Positions 19,197 to 28,360 are shown, numbered from the stretch's first letter. The stretch is 64,000 bases of DNA from Alicyclobacillus hesperidum (GCF_900107035.1 NZ_FNOJ01000007.1:83475-147474), one strand, 5' to 3'. Notes: generated by a model from the sequence alone, not told the origin. A program made the numbers and translations.

Positions 19197-20234
19197 TCAA
19201 ATGCCTGTGCTCCAGCGCGTCAAAAACTCGGTCAACGCTGCCGACGTGTATTGAAGGATTTGCATGATGCGGTTGTAATCCATGCGCGTGGGCCCCAACA
19301 CACCAATATGGCCCACGGGATGCCCGTACAAACTGTATGTCGTCGTCATGACGGTGCAGTCTTGCAATGCGCCAACGCTGTTTTCCGCGCCGATACGCAC
19401 CGTGAGTCCACGTTCGTCCTTCGGGAACCAAGACGTCACGGTACCGCCTTGTTCCAATAGGCTGAGAATGGACTGCGCCTTTTCGACATCGTGAAATTCA
19501 GGCTGGCTAAGGACGTTCGCCGCGCCGCCGATGTACACCGTCTCTTCGCGGTCCGTCACCTGACAGACTTCGCTCAACACCGCCAACGCATCTTCGAAAC
19601 GCTCAACCGTCCGCGACAGTTCTTCAGCCAACTCCGCGTATAGGTTGCTGCGCAACTTCGAAATGGGCACACCAACCAGTTTGTCATTCAGAACGTTGAC
19701 GATAGCCTCTACGTCATCGACGCGAATATCCTCCGAAAAATGGACGTGTGCGTTTTCCACATGACCTGCATCGGTCACGAGAATGGCGACTGCCCGCCCG
19801 GCGCCGATGGGAATCAGCTCAATCTTACGCACCTTTTCGGTATACATATTGGGTCCAAGGACAATCGACGTCTGCCTGGTCAGCGAAGATAGCATCATCG
19901 ATACTTCGCGCACAACCTGCTCCACTTCGTCGATCCGCTTCGTGAAAAAATCTTTCAGGAAGGCGCCAGCGCCGCGGTCGACGTGACCCTGCCGCAACAG
20001 GTTATCGACGTAGAACCGATAGCCTTTCTGCGACGGAATACGCCCCGACGAAGTGTGAGGCTGCGTCAGGTAACCCATCTCCTCCAAATCCGCCATTTCA
20101 TTTCGAATCGTCGCTGGGCTGAACTGAATTTCTTCATGTTTGGCGAGCGCCCGCGAGCCGACAGGTTCGGCCATCCGCACATAGTCCTCGATCACTGCAG
20201 ACAAAATCAACTGTTGGCGGGGCGTCAACATCAT
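19197..20234 (-). CDS. hrcA: heat-inducible transcription repressor HrcA
   Basis: HrcA represses the class I heat-shock genes by binding CIRCE and is stabilised by GroEL. The 345-residue protein has a winged-helix DNA-binding N-terminus (TPRQQLILSAVIEDYVR; SPATIRNEMADLEEMGYL) followed by the GAF-like dimerisation domain. An AGGAGG ribosome-binding site lies six bases before the ATG. A perfect CIRCE element lies between promoter and start, so the operon is autoregulated. Confidence 0.97.
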   Translation of the reverse strand: MMLTPRQQLILSAVIEDYVRMAEPVGSRALAKHEEIQFSPATIRNEMADLEEMGYLTQPHTSSGRIPSQKGYRFYVDNLLRQGHVDRGAGAFLKDFFTKRIDEVEQVVREVSMMLSSLTRQTSIVLGPNMYTEKVRKIELIPIGAGRAVAILVTDAGHVENAHVHFSEDIRVDDVEAIVNVLNDKLVGVPISKLRSNLYAELAEELSRTVERFEDALAVLSEVCQVTDREETVYIGGAANVLSQPEFHDVEKAQSILSLLEQGGTVTSWFPKDERGLTVRIGAENSVGALQDCTVMTTTYSLYGHPVGHIGVLGPTRMDYNRIMQILQYTSAALTEFLTRWSTGI

Positions 20235-20247
20235 TCTCGCCTCCTTG

Positions 20248-20274
20248 TTAGCACTCCAGCTCCGCGAGTGCTAA
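20248..20274 (-). promoter_or_regulatory. CIRCE operator (HrcA binding site)
   Basis: A perfect inverted repeat TTAGCACTC-N9-GAGTGCTAA lies 14 bases upstream of the hrcA ATG. It matches the CIRCE consensus at all 18 conserved positions. Confidence 0.98.
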
Positions 20275-20287
20275 GCTACTCTCCTTG

Positions 20288-20316
20288 ACAATAGCAACGC
20301 CAAGGCCCATTGTCAA
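20288..20316 (-). promoter_or_regulatory. sigma-A promoter of the hrcA operon
   Basis: Minus-strand TTGACA (20316-20311) and TATTGT (20293-20288) are separated by 17 bases, placing the start of transcription next to CIRCE. The -35 box falls within the last codons of hemW. The whole promoter is also an inverted repeat (TTGACAAT-N16-ATTGTCAA). Confidence 0.85.
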
Positions 20317-21491
20317 TCGACTGTAACGGCGCCGATGCACTTCGCGAAGATGGCATTGGCAACGGGCCAATAACCAGCGGGAATTCGATACCCGCCTTCC
20401 GCTTCAACCACCAGACCTTGCGCGAGCAGGCCGCGCCAAACATCCCCGAAAGCCTCTTCGACAGACAAGCCGAAGCGCTCCTGAAAGCGGGGTGCTGACA
20501 CGCCTTCGGCCAAGCGAAGTCCGAGCATGACCTGATCTTCCATGCGTTCAGCGATAGAGATGGCTGTCTCCTCGGCGTAGGGACGCCGCCCCAGCGCGAT
20601 CGCGTCAAGATAATCGCGGATTTTGCGCAAATTTTCGTGGCGGACGCCGCCGACATAGCCATGTGCCCCTGCCCCCGCCGCAAGATAAGGCTGATTGCGC
20701 CAATACACGAGGTTGTGGCGTGCTTCTGCCCCCGGCTTTGCGAAGTTGCTAATCTCATAATGGCGAAAACCACGTTGTGTAAGGGTATCGCGGACGAGAT
20801 CATACATGTCCGCCTCCTCATCCTCGCCGGGCAGCGGAAGCTGGCCAAGCTCCTGCCACTTGGCAAACGGCGTGCCGGGCTCCACTTTGAGCCAGTAAGC
20901 GGAAACGTGATCGACAGGCAAAGCCAATACGCGCAAGAGACTGTCTTCGACGTCTTCGATGGTCTGTTCTGGCAAGCCGAACATTAAATCGATGTTGATA
21001 TGGCCAAAGCCCGCTTCAAACGCTGCATCGACTGCGGTAGCTATGGCTTCGCTATCGTGCGCGCGGCCGATGGCCATGAGCAGGTGATCGCGAAATGTCT
21101 GAGCACCGAAGGAGATGCGGTTGACCCCATATTCGCGCAGCACGCGCAACTTCTCTGGCGTAATGGAGTCTGGGTTGGCCTCGAAGGTCACTTCCGCTTC
21201 CTCGTCCAACGAAAAATGCGCATGCAGCGATTGCAGCATGCGCGCCAGCAACGGGTCCGCCAAGAGCGTGGGCGTACCGCCGCCAAAAAATACGGTTCGC
21301 AAAGGAGGTACGCCTGCCTGTGCAATCATCTCCCACTCCCGTGCGAGGCCTTCAACATAGTCTTCCATCACGCGTTCCGGCGCCACATACGTATTAAAAT
21401 CGCAATAAAAGCATCGGCTCTTGCAGAACGGAATGTGCACGTACAAAGACCTAGGCCAAGCCCCTGCCTCCCGATCCAACCAATCGGCCAT
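20313..21491 (-). CDS. hemW: HemW (radical-SAM family, heme chaperone)
   Basis: HemW resembles the coproporphyrinogen dehydrogenase HemN but binds heme and hands it to respiratory enzymes. The 392-residue product has the radical-SAM cysteines CKSRCFYC (C23, C27, C30), FGGGTPT, and the HemW-type HNLVYW motif. I chose ATG at 21491, eight bases after GGAG in the end of lepA; an upstream GTG at 21500 overlaps the lepA stop. The order lepA-hemW-hrcA is as in B. subtilis. Confidence 0.93.
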   Translation of the reverse strand: MADWLDREAGAWPRSLYVHIPFCKSRCFYCDFNTYVAPERVMEDYVEGLAREWEMIAQAGVPPLRTVFFGGGTPTLLADPLLARMLQSLHAHFSLDEEAEVTFEANPDSITPEKLRVLREYGVNRISFGAQTFRDHLLMAIGRAHDSEAIATAVDAAFEAGFGHINIDLMFGLPEQTIEDVEDSLLRVLALPVDHVSAYWLKVEPGTPFAKWQELGQLPLPGEDEEADMYDLVRDTLTQRGFRHYEISNFAKPGAEARHNLVYWRNQPYLAAGAGAHGYVGGVRHENLRKIRDYLDAIALGRRPYAEETAISIAERMEDQVMLGLRLAEGVSAPRFQERFGLSVEEAFGDVWRGLLAQGLVVEAEGGYRIPAGYWPVANAIFAKCIGAVTVD

Positions 21492-21496
21492 GTCGA

Positions 21497-23305
21497 TCAC
21501 TCCATTTTTAAGACGGCCATAAACGCTTCCTGCGGCACCTCGACACTGCCGACCTGTTTCATTCTCTTTTTGCCCTCTTTCTGCTTTTCCAGTAGCTTGC
21601 GCTTACGCGAAATGTCGCCGCCATAGCATTTGGCCAAGACGTTTTTGCGCATTGCGCGAATCGTCTCGCGGGCGATCACGCGATTGCCGATGGCCGCCTG
21701 AATGGGCACTTCGAACATCTGGCGCGGGATGAGTTCCTTGAGTTTTTCGCACAACACACGTCCACGGTCGTACGCCTTGTCGCGATGCACGATAAAGGAC
21801 AGGGCATCGACCACTTCACCATTCAGCAAGATGTCCATCTTCACGAGCTTGGACTCGCGATAGCCGACCAACTCGTAGTCGAACGAAGCGTAGCCCTTGG
21901 TTGATGATTTGAGCCGATCAAAGAAGTCGTAGACAATTTCCGAAAGCGGCAGATCGTACACAATGGTCGTCCGCGTCTCGTCGAGGTATTGCATGTCGTG
22001 GAATTGTCCGCGTTTTTCTTGGCACAACTCCATGACGCTACCGACATAGTCCTTCGGCACAAAAATCGATGCCCGAACGTACGGTTCCTCAATCCGCTCG
22101 ATCCGATCCGGATTCGGCATTTCGCTTGGATTGTCGACCGTCTGCATGGTGCCGTCCGTCCGATACACGTGATAGACGACGCTGGGCGCTGTCGTGATCA
22201 AGGTCAGCCCGTACTCGCGTTCGAGCCGCTCTTGTACGATTTCCATGTGCAGCATGCCGAGAAAGCCACAGCGAAAGCCGAATCCCAAGGCGCTGGACGT
22301 CTCCGGCTCATAACTCAGTGCCGCGTCGTTCAGTTCGAGCTTTTCCAACGCTTCGCGCAGATCCTGATAATCAGCGGAATCGACCGGGTACAGTCCACAA
22401 AACACCATCGGGTTTGTCTTGCGATACCCAGGCAACGGCTCTGGAGTCGGATGTTCGGCATCCGTAACCGTATCGCCGACGCGTGTATCTCGTACATTCT
22501 TGATACTCGCCGCCAGATACCCGACATCGCCGGCTGAAAGTTCCTCCACAGGCGTCATGCGCGGCCGAAAGACACCGACCTCATCCACTTCGAATTCTTT
22601 GCCCGTCGCCATCATGCGCACGCGCATACCTTTCTTCACGGTGCCGTTAAACACGCGCATATAAACTATCACACCGCGATACGCGTCGTAGTGCGAGTCG
22701 AAGATAAGGGCCTGCAAGGGCGCATGCGGATCGCCTTGAGGTGCCGGGATTTTGGCCACGACCTGCTCGAGAATGTCCTCGATGCCGATGCCTGCTTTTG
22801 CGGAAGCCAAAACCGCCTCGCTCGCATCCAGGCCAATCACTTCTTCAATTTCAGTGCGCACGCGCTCCGGTTCAGCACTGGGCAGATCAATCTTATTGAT
22901 GACCGGAAGAATTTCGAGGTCGTTATCCAAGGCCAGGTAGACGTTTGCCAAGGTCTGCGCCTCGATTCCTTGCGCCGCATCGACCACAAGCAACGCACCT
23001 TCACACGCCGCGAGCGATCTTGAAACCTCGTACGTGAAATCGACGTGTCCAGGCGTATCAATTAAATTTAATTCGTATTCATTGCCGTCCTTCGCGCGGT
23101 ACGCCAGTCGCACCGCCTGCAACTTGATGGTGATGCCCCGTTCGCGCTCAAGATCCATCTGATCAAGTAACTGGTCCTGCATCTCCCGCTCGCTGACTGC
23201 CCCAGTTAGCTGCAGGATCCGATCTGCCAGCGTCGACTTGCCGTGATCAATGTGTGCGATAATGGAAAAGTTGCGAATGCGCGATTGCCGATCCGCCGTA
23301 GACAC
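21497..23305 (-). CDS. lepA: elongation factor 4 (LepA)
   Basis: A ribosome-associated GTPase linked to 30S biogenesis and recovery of stalled ribosomes. The 602-residue protein has G1 [10 protein letters not shown]3 DTPGHVDF, G4 NKIDLP, EF-G-like domains II, III and V, and the unique C-terminal domain ending with the conserved [18 protein letters not shown] tail (here [16 protein letters not shown]). The start is GTG with GAGGA upstream. Confidence 0.97.
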   Translation of the reverse strand: MSTADRQSRIRNFSIIAHIDHGKSTLADRILQLTGAVSEREMQDQLLDQMDLERERGITIKLQAVRLAYRAKDGNEYELNLIDTPGHVDFTYEVSRSLAACEGALLVVDAAQGIEAQTLANVYLALDNDLEILPVINKIDLPSAEPERVRTEIEEVIGLDASEAVLASAKAGIGIEDILEQVVAKIPAPQGDPHAPLQALIFDSHYDAYRGVIVYMRVFNGTVKKGMRVRMMATGKEFEVDEVGVFRPRMTPVEELSAGDVGYLAASIKNVRDTRVGDTVTDAEHPTPEPLPGYRKTNPMVFCGLYPVDSADYQDLREALEKLELNDAALSYEPETSSALGFGFRCGFLGMLHMEIVQERLEREYGLTLITTAPSVVYHVYRTDGTMQTVDNPSEMPNPDRIERIEEPYVRASIFVPKDYVGSVMELCQEKRGQFHDMQYLDETRTTIVYDLPLSEIVYDFFDRLKSSTKGYASFDYELVGYRESKLVKMDILLNGEVVDALSFIVHRDKAYDRGRVLCEKLKELIPRQMFEVPIQAAIGNRVIARETIRAMRKNVLAKCYGGDISRKRKLLEKQKEGKKRMKQVGSVEVPQEAFMAVLKME

Positions 23306-23423
23306 CGTTCATCCTCCTCTCTGACGGAACCATGAATCCGCCAGAGCTGCTTAAAATCTATCCCATGTGCAAAAAGCGTGGTCTGCGTAAACAGGCGCAC
23401 GTTCCGTTTTCGACACAAATAAA

Positions 23424-23459
23424 CCGCGCCTAATGCGCGGCTTGCCCTAGATTATAGCA
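23424..23459 (-). other. lepA leader: extended -10 box and GC-rich hairpin
   Basis: The minus strand has TGCTATAAT (23459-23451), an extended -10 sequence, and just downstream a hairpin with arms 23440-23435 and 23429-23424 followed by TTTATTT. The hairpin may terminate transcription of the upstream CDF gene or, if the -10 is real, form at the very start of the lepA RNA. Confidence 0.5.
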
Positions 23460-23487
23460 CTCGCGTGAGATGCCCGCCACATTGGGA

Positions 23488-24138
23488 TCAGTGGTTGTGG
23501 TGTGCGTGTGTATGTCCCTCTCCCGAGGTGAACGACGCGAAAGCCTCAAAGCCCTCGTGTAGCACGAAGTAAAGAATTCCTGTCGCCGCCAAAGCGTCCA
23601 CCCACCACCAATGGAACACGTCGTTCAACGCTAAACCGACGAGCAGCGTCCACGACATGTAGGCACATGTAAACGAACACATCGCATCCCCAATTAGCGA
23701 CGGACTGCCGATCTCGCGCCCATATCGCAATTTTTGCACGGCCAGCCAAGGCGTTATGACGCTGCTTGCGGCTGCAACGGCCAAGCCCAGGATCGACAGT
23801 TCGGGGCCTTCGCGCAGGCGCAGGGCCTGTCCTGACTTCACCGCAATATAACCAGCGAGCACAAATAGACATGCGGCAATAAAGCCGCTCGTCCAGCGCT
23901 CGACGGGGTGCTTGGCGTTCATCGGCACACCCGACTGGACTTCGATAAACAGGCGCGCAACCAGTAACATGCCACTCACCAGTTCCACCGCACTATCGAC
24001 GCTGAATGCAGATAGCGATAGGCTCCCTACGTGATAGGCCGCAATCGCTGAAAGAATCGATTCAGTCATAATCCATCCGACCGATAATAGCTCGAGCTCA
24101 AGAGCACCCCGAAGGCGCTTTTCACGCATCGACTCCAT
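23488..24138 (-). CDS. CDF-like cation transporter with His-rich tail
   Basis: A 216-residue membrane protein resembling the transmembrane domain of cation diffusion facilitators. It has five or six hydrophobic segments, SLSLSAFSVDSAVEL in an early helix (the CDF metal-site region) and a matching GDAMCSFTCAYMS segment later. The usual C-terminal cytoplasmic ferredoxin-like domain is missing; instead the protein ends GHTHAHHNH, a probable metal-binding tail. GGAGG five bases before the ATG at 24138 decides the start. Substrate is unknown; a divalent metal is likely. It is downstream of a small membrane protein gene. Confidence 0.75.
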   Translation of the reverse strand: MESMREKRLRGALELELLSVGWIMTESILSAIAAYHVGSLSLSAFSVDSAVELVSGMLLVARLFIEVQSGVPMNAKHPVERWTSGFIAACLFVLAGYIAVKSGQALRLREGPELSILGLAVAAASSVITPWLAVQKLRYGREIGSPSLIGDAMCSFTCAYMSWTLLVGLALNDVFHWWWVDALAATGILYFVLHEGFEAFASFTSGEGHTHAHHNH

Positions 24139-24157
24139 GACGTCCTCCACACTTAGC

Positions 24158-24589
24158 TCAGTTTGTATTTAGAAACAACGTATTGAGCACACCTTTAAGC
24201 ATCGAGCCAAAGACGTGTGTAATCCGCTCGCCAACGTATACGCCACCGGTATCCATGGCCGCCGCCAAGGCGCTGTTCGACGCGTCTTGCGGATCGGGTG
24301 AAGTCGTGCTCGATCCCGTCGTCACAGGATTACTATCACTTGGAAAATTGTTGTATTCTAACACAGGCGGCTGATATGTCGTCACGCCTTCAGGTGCAAA
24401 AGCGCTACTCGTCGTCGCAGGAACCTGCGTGATAGGTGCGACGGACACCGTGCTTGTACCGAGATGGGACATAACTGTCGAAACAATGGTAAATACGGTT
24501 CCGCTAGCACCGAGCAAGATGGACACAAAAATGACGACTGCGGCAATTTGCTTTAGCTTTCTTTGCGCGTGCTGCCATGAAAAGTTCAT
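24158..24589 (-). CDS. small membrane-anchored protein of unknown function
   Basis: A 143-residue protein I do not recognise. It has one N-terminal membrane helix (about 15-40, AAVVIFVSILLGASGTVFTI), a low-complexity Ser/Thr/Pro-rich middle (about 45-105) and a C-terminal amphipathic stretch (THVFGSMLKGVLNTLFL). It would be anchored with the bulk outside the cytoplasm. AAAGGA lies about 11 bases before the ATG. In B. subtilis spoIIP lies between gpr and lepA; this gene and the CDF gene occupy that interval, but no SpoIIP amidase motif is present. Confidence 0.65.
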   Translation of the reverse strand: MNFSWQHAQRKLKQIAAVVIFVSILLGASGTVFTIVSTVMSHLGTSTVSVAPITQVPATTSSAFAPEGVTTYQPPVLEYNNFPSDSNPVTTGSSTTSPDPQDASNSALAAAMDTGGVYVGERITHVFGSMLKGVLNTLFLNTN

Positions 24590-24784
24590 CTGCGCATGCT
24601 TCCTTTCGTTCTCGCTTCTATCACCAGCCTATGCCCAAACGAAAAGAATTATCACCATACACAAAAAATCAGTAGACCACTAGGTTTGCGAGCAGGAAAC
24701 CACACCGCAAGAACGAATTGGTCGAAAGAGACTTCAAGATTAGGGTTGGGCGACCAACCTGGACACCAGTGAGGGAATTTTCAG

Positions 24785-25522
24785 ATGGACAATACGATTT
24801 CGCAGAGCAGTGCGCTCCCACCACTTAATGGGACCTACGCGCAGACGAACAGCGATACGGCGCAGGTCACCAACGCCGCGCAGGCGTTCGCACTGTTGCT
24901 TGAGGCCGAGTGGGCGCTCATGTCTGGTGAAGAAGACCTGCCCGATGTAGATGCCAGCGCAAACGGAGATACCCTCGTCGGGGCTGATGATACAAGCTTC
25001 CCGGTAGATAGCAGTGGCCTGTTGGCGGCGCTGCCAAACTACGCCGGGGCGGTCATCGGCAATTTGGACTCGACCTTGCCGGATCAACTGGCTCAAGGCT
25101 CCACCGTTCTGCCGGCCACGGGCACGGGTACCAGCGACGATGTCGCATCGCTCGTCGAGCAGGCCGCCAATCGCTATGGTGTGCCTGCGTCTCTGATAAG
25201 GGCCGTGATCGCGCAGGAATCCGGCGGCAACGCAAACGCCGTCTCGGATGCCGGTGCCATCGGGCTCATGCAGTTGATGCCGACGACGGCCGCCGGGCTC
25301 GGCGTCCAAAATCCTTATGACCCTGCGCAGAACATCGATGGAGGCACCCGCTATCTTGCGCAATTGATCCAGGAGTTTGGGGGTAGCGTACCGCTGGCGC
25401 TCGCCGCCTATAATGCAGGACCAAACGCCGTGAAGGCATATGGTGGTATTCCACCGTATCCAGAAACTCAGCAATATGTACAAAGCATTCTCGCAAAAAG
25501 CGGCATGGTGCAGTCCACCTAA
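24785..25522 (+). CDS. lytic transglycosylase (SLT domain protein)
   Basis: A 245-residue protein whose C-terminal half is an SLT/goose-lysozyme-like domain that cleaves peptidoglycan glycan strands. The catalytic glutamate is in [10 protein letters not shown] (about residue 145), followed by AIGLMQLMP, and [10 protein letters not shown] with the conserved Tyr and Asn. The N-terminal 120 residues are acidic and low in complexity. There is no signal peptide, as for several Firmicute members, so export may be by another route. GAGGG lies about nine bases before the ATG. It faces the small membrane protein divergently and ends at a strong terminator shared with gpr. Confidence 0.88.
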   Translation: MDNTISQSSALPPLNGTYAQTNSDTAQVTNAAQAFALLLEAEWALMSGEEDLPDVDASANGDTLVGADDTSFPVDSSGLLAALPNYAGAVIGNLDSTLPDQLAQGSTVLPATGTGTSDDVASLVEQAANRYGVPASLIRAVIAQESGGNANAVSDAGAIGLMQLMPTTAAGLGVQNPYDPAQNIDGGTRYLAQLIQEFGGSVPLALAAYNAGPNAVKAYGGIPPYPETQQYVQSILAKSGMVQST

Positions 25523-25544
25523 ACGTCTAAAAGCCAACGACCAC

Positions 25545-25578
25545 GGCCGCCCGATTCAAACGGGCGGCCTAACGTTTT
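25545..25578 (+). terminator. terminator between transglycosylase and gpr
   Basis: A perfect nine-base stem (GGCCGCCCG / CGGGCGGCC) with a seven-base loop is followed by TAACGTTTT on the plus strand. It lies between two convergent genes and may act in both directions. Confidence 0.85.
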
Positions 25579-26617
25579 AATGCGTGACGAGATCCGCATC
25601 TTCAAATGTCATCGCAGGATGAAGTGCAACGTTCAAACCCTTGGCGACGATATAGGCCACATTGTCCATAAAATCATCCACTTCTTTAGGTGTGACGACC
25701 AAATTATTTTCTATCGGTTCAAGCACTTCTTTCACCAAATGCCACTTCTCCATTGACGATAATTGATCAAACAGCGCCGTCGCCGCATTGCCGGGCACTT
25801 GTTCGCGCAGTTGGTTGAGCACGAGCTCTATGGCGTCACCGGCAATGGTAGCCGCCTCGACGACCGTAGGCACGCCGATGGCAATCACGGGGACGCCAAG
25901 CGATTCCTTGTCAAGTGCGCGACGGTTGTTTCCCACGCCGGCACCAGGCTGAATGCCTGCGTCAGACAGCTGAATCGTCGCGTTCACCCGAGAGAGGGAG
26001 CGCGATGCCAAAGCGTCGACCGCAATCACAGCGTCAGGCCGCACGCGCTCGACGATGCCGCGCACGATTTCACTCGTCTCAATTCCTGTTAAGCCAAGGA
26101 CGCCCGGTGAAACGGCCGCGATGGAGCGATAGCCCTTGCCATCGCCAAGCACATGAGGCATGTATTCGAACAGGTGGCGCGTCACAAATAACTTGTTGAC
26201 CACCATCGGGCCCAGGGCATCGGCCGTCACATGCTCGTTGCCCAACCCAATCACCAAAATGGTACTTGACGGAGGGAGGTCAAGCAGATGCTTGAGTTCG
26301 TCCGCCAATACCTTGGTCACTCGCTCCTGTAAATCGAGATCCCGGTGACGCAAGCCTGGGACATCGAGCGTGATGTATGTTCCCTTACGCTTCCCAAGGC
26401 GCCGCTGTGCCGCTTGCGTCCGTACACGCACGCGCGTGACGACAATGCCCTCGTGTTCTTCGCGCGATTCCTCGACGCCATTGACAGCTCCTTGCCGCGA
26501 AGCGAGTTCGTGCGCTTCCATCGCCAGGTCGGTGCGCGGACTTCTATGCGTAACCGACATGTGGCATTCTTTAAGCGGCACTCGCCGCCAGCGCTTACAT
26601 CCGATCCGCTGCTCCAT
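25577..26617 (-). CDS. gpr: germination protease Gpr
   Basis: Gpr is the spore protease that degrades SASPs during germination and is made as an inactive zymogen. The 346-residue protein has RTDLAMEAHE near residue 27, LVIGLGN, TADALGPMVV and VTPKEVDDF near the C-terminus, all typical of the family. The start at 26617 is set by GGGAGGT six bases upstream; this gives about 25 residues before RTDLA, a slightly long propeptide. Frames reaching further upstream lack a ribosome-binding site. It is divergent from rpsT, as in B. subtilis, and is expected to be read by sigma-F/G, though I could not identify such a promoter. Confidence 0.95.
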   Translation of the reverse strand: MEQRIGCKRWRRVPLKECHMSVTHRSPRTDLAMEAHELASRQGAVNGVEESREEHEGIVVTRVRVRTQAAQRRLGKRKGTYITLDVPGLRHRDLDLQERVTKVLADELKHLLDLPPSSTILVIGLGNEHVTADALGPMVVNKLFVTRHLFEYMPHVLGDGKGYRSIAAVSPGVLGLTGIETSEIVRGIVERVRPDAVIAVDALASRSLSRVNATIQLSDAGIQPGAGVGNNRRALDKESLGVPVIAIGVPTVVEAATIAGDAIELVLNQLREQVPGNAATALFDQLSSMEKWHLVKEVLEPIENNLVVTPKEVDDFMDNVAYIVAKGLNVALHPAMTFEDADLVTH

Positions 26618-26635
26618 CGACTTACCTCCCATCTG

Positions 26636-26664
26636 TTGCGACAATGACCAGTCTGTGTTACACT
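26636..26664 (+). promoter_or_regulatory. sigma-A promoter of rpsT
   Basis: TTGCGA and TACACT with a 17-base spacer, 50 bases upstream of the rpsT start. Moderate match. Confidence 0.5.
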
Positions 26665-26713
26665 CTCTGTCGTCTGCATGATGACGGCTCTGCGCACTGG
26701 AGGTGAACCATCG

Positions 26714-26986
26714 ATGCCGAACATCAAATCCGCGAAAAAACGGGTTTTGGTTGCTAAGCGCCAAACGCTTCGCAATACATCCTTGAAGTCCGCTCTACGC
26801 ACGAGCATCCGCAAGTTTGAATCGGCCTATGCGACGCAAGACGTCGAACAGGCGCAAGAAACTTTGCGTGCTGCCATTCGCGCATTGGACAAGGCGGTTA
26901 CCAAAGGCATATTGCACAAAAACGCCGCTGCGCGTAAAAAGTCGCGCTTGACCAAGCGTCTGAACGCTTTGGCCAACAACGGCTGA
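26714..26986 (+). CDS. rpsT: 30S ribosomal protein S20
   Basis: A 90-residue, strongly basic primary-binding protein of the small subunit. It starts MPNIKSAKKRVLVAKRQTLR and ends KSRLTKRLNALANNG, the classical S20 pattern. GGAGGTG nine bases upstream fixes ATG 26714 as the start. A terminator hairpin follows at 27020. Confidence 0.97.
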   Translation: MPNIKSAKKRVLVAKRQTLRNTSLKSALRTSIRKFESAYATQDVEQAQETLRAAIRALDKAVTKGILHKNAAARKKSRLTKRLNALANNG

Positions 26987-27016
26987 TCAAACAAAATAAG
27001 GCCGAATGGCCGGCAA

Positions 27017-27322
27017 TCAGCGACTCGGTGGAGTCGCTTTTTGTGTTTGTAGAAGCCTTTCCACATGCCCATTGGCCAGCTCCTGGCGAGCCAATGCCAC
27101 CAGCTTCGCAACCATCGGGCCGCCCAAGTGCCCGCCAACCGCCCCCGCCTGTTCCGCGGTCAGCGCGCCATTGTCCCCACCCTCCTGGTAAGGAACGTGC
27201 AATTTGTCGGCGACCAATTTTGCGGCTGAAGGTTTTTCCGGCACCGTGTACGGTACGACATGTAATTGCCCATCCTTTCCAATCGTCCGAACCGCAGGGC
27301 CGTCATTCCTGTTTGGTTCCAT
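27017..27322 (-). CDS. alpha/beta-type small acid-soluble spore protein
   Basis: A 101-residue protein with the C-terminal signature of alpha/beta-type SASPs, which coat and protect spore DNA: KLVADKLHV, then a glycine-rich linker, LTAEQAGAVGGHLGG and MVAKLVALARQEL. In known SASPs GSVGG and the following helix contact DNA. The N-terminal 30 residues are longer than usual. The residue that is normally Glu in the Gpr cleavage site (E-I/F-A) is Lys here. AAAGGGGGTG precedes the ATG. It sits between holA and rpsT. The family call rests on pattern, not alignment. Confidence 0.78.
   Translation of the reverse strand: MEPNRNDGPAVRTIGKDGQLHVVPYTVPEKPSAAKLVADKLHVPYQEGGDNGALTAEQAGAVGGHLGGPMVAKLVALARQELANGHVERLLQTQKATPPSR
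27020..27042 (+). terminator. terminator of rpsT
   Basis: A seven-base stem GCGACTC / GAGTCGC with a four-base loop followed by TTTTTGTG. It overlaps the last codons of the convergent SASP gene. Confidence 0.85.
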
Positions 27323-27340
27323 ACACGCACCCCCTTTGCG

Positions 27341-28360
27341 TTACTGTACCCGGGGTGAACTTCTCGTACTCGCCGCCAAAGCAGCCTGCATGAGGATGGT
27401 TTCCAACGCCTGCTGTGGGTCTCTCCGCCCGCGCTTAACATCGTATTCGCTGTCAGCGATCCGTCGCGTCAACATTTCCAAATCCCGCAGTGCAAAACGC
27501 TGCGCTTGTTTGGCCGCTACCCGCATCGCAAACGGATGCACACTTGCCCGTTTCGCAAGTTGATCCAACGTCTCCCGACCATCGCCGTGGGTTTTCGCGA
27601 GCCCCATCATGCGAATCTGTCTCGCCAAAAGCGCCATCAGAGCCAACGGATCATAGCCTTGCCGGGCCAGTCCCTGCAGACTCGTCAGTGCAGCAGCAAT
27701 TTGGCCTTGGGCAACGCAATCGATCCAGTCAAAGACACTGTCCTCCACACTTCTGGCTACAAGCTGTTCCACATCCGCGCGTTCGATGCGCCTGTCCAAA
27801 GCGTATACGGACAACTTCTCCATCTCGTTCATGCAATGCGTCATGCTGCCCACGCGCCGCCAAAGTTCGTGTATCGCTTCTTCCGTGATATTCATACCGC
27901 GTTCATTTGCAAAGCGCTTGAGACGGCGCAAAGCCTCCGGCTCTTTTGGTGTCGTACATTGCACGACGACATGTCGCTTGGCTGCCTTTGTTATGCGTTT
28001 GCGTTCGTCGAGCTTATCTGCGACCGTCGAGAGCACGAGTACACGCCCGGGAGCGGGATTTTCAAAGTACGCTTCGAGCGCCTCTGCATCAGATCCAGAT
28101 TTACCTTGACTGGTCAGTGCAACACAATTGCGCACATGTACTAAAGCCTTTTCAGAAAAAAATGACAAGGTATCCAGTTCTAATCGTGCCTGTTCAAAAC
28201 CATCCTCTTCGAAGTCAAATCTGGCAATGCTCGTGAACCCACCGATATGCTTAACGCGATCGCAAAACAGATCCACAAGGCCAATCTCGCTACCGTATAG
28301 CACGTAGACGGAAGCTAAGCGGTTTGCCTCCAACTCATCCATCGCTTGAAAAACATCCAA
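27341..28360 (-). CDS. holA: DNA polymerase III delta subunit HolA
   Basis: Delta opens the beta sliding clamp within the clamp-loader complex. The 339-residue protein opens with VYVLYGSEIGLVDLF and has the three-domain delta layout, with LRRLKRFANERG in the middle domain and the helical C-terminal collar. GGGGAGGCG precedes the ATG. The position downstream of comEC matches B. subtilis (yqeN). Confidence 0.92.
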   Translation of the reverse strand: MDVFQAMDELEANRLASVYVLYGSEIGLVDLFCDRVKHIGGFTSIARFDFEEDGFEQARLELDTLSFFSEKALVHVRNCVALTSQGKSGSDAEALEAYFENPAPGRVLVLSTVADKLDERKRITKAAKRHVVVQCTTPKEPEALRRLKRFANERGMNITEEAIHELWRRVGSMTHCMNEMEKLSVYALDRRIERADVEQLVARSVEDSVFDWIDCVAQGQIAAALTSLQGLARQGYDPLALMALLARQIRMMGLAKTHGDGRETLDQLAKRASVHPFAMRVAAKQAQRFALRDLEMLTRRIADSEYDVKRGRRDPQQALETILMQAALAASTRSSPRVQ

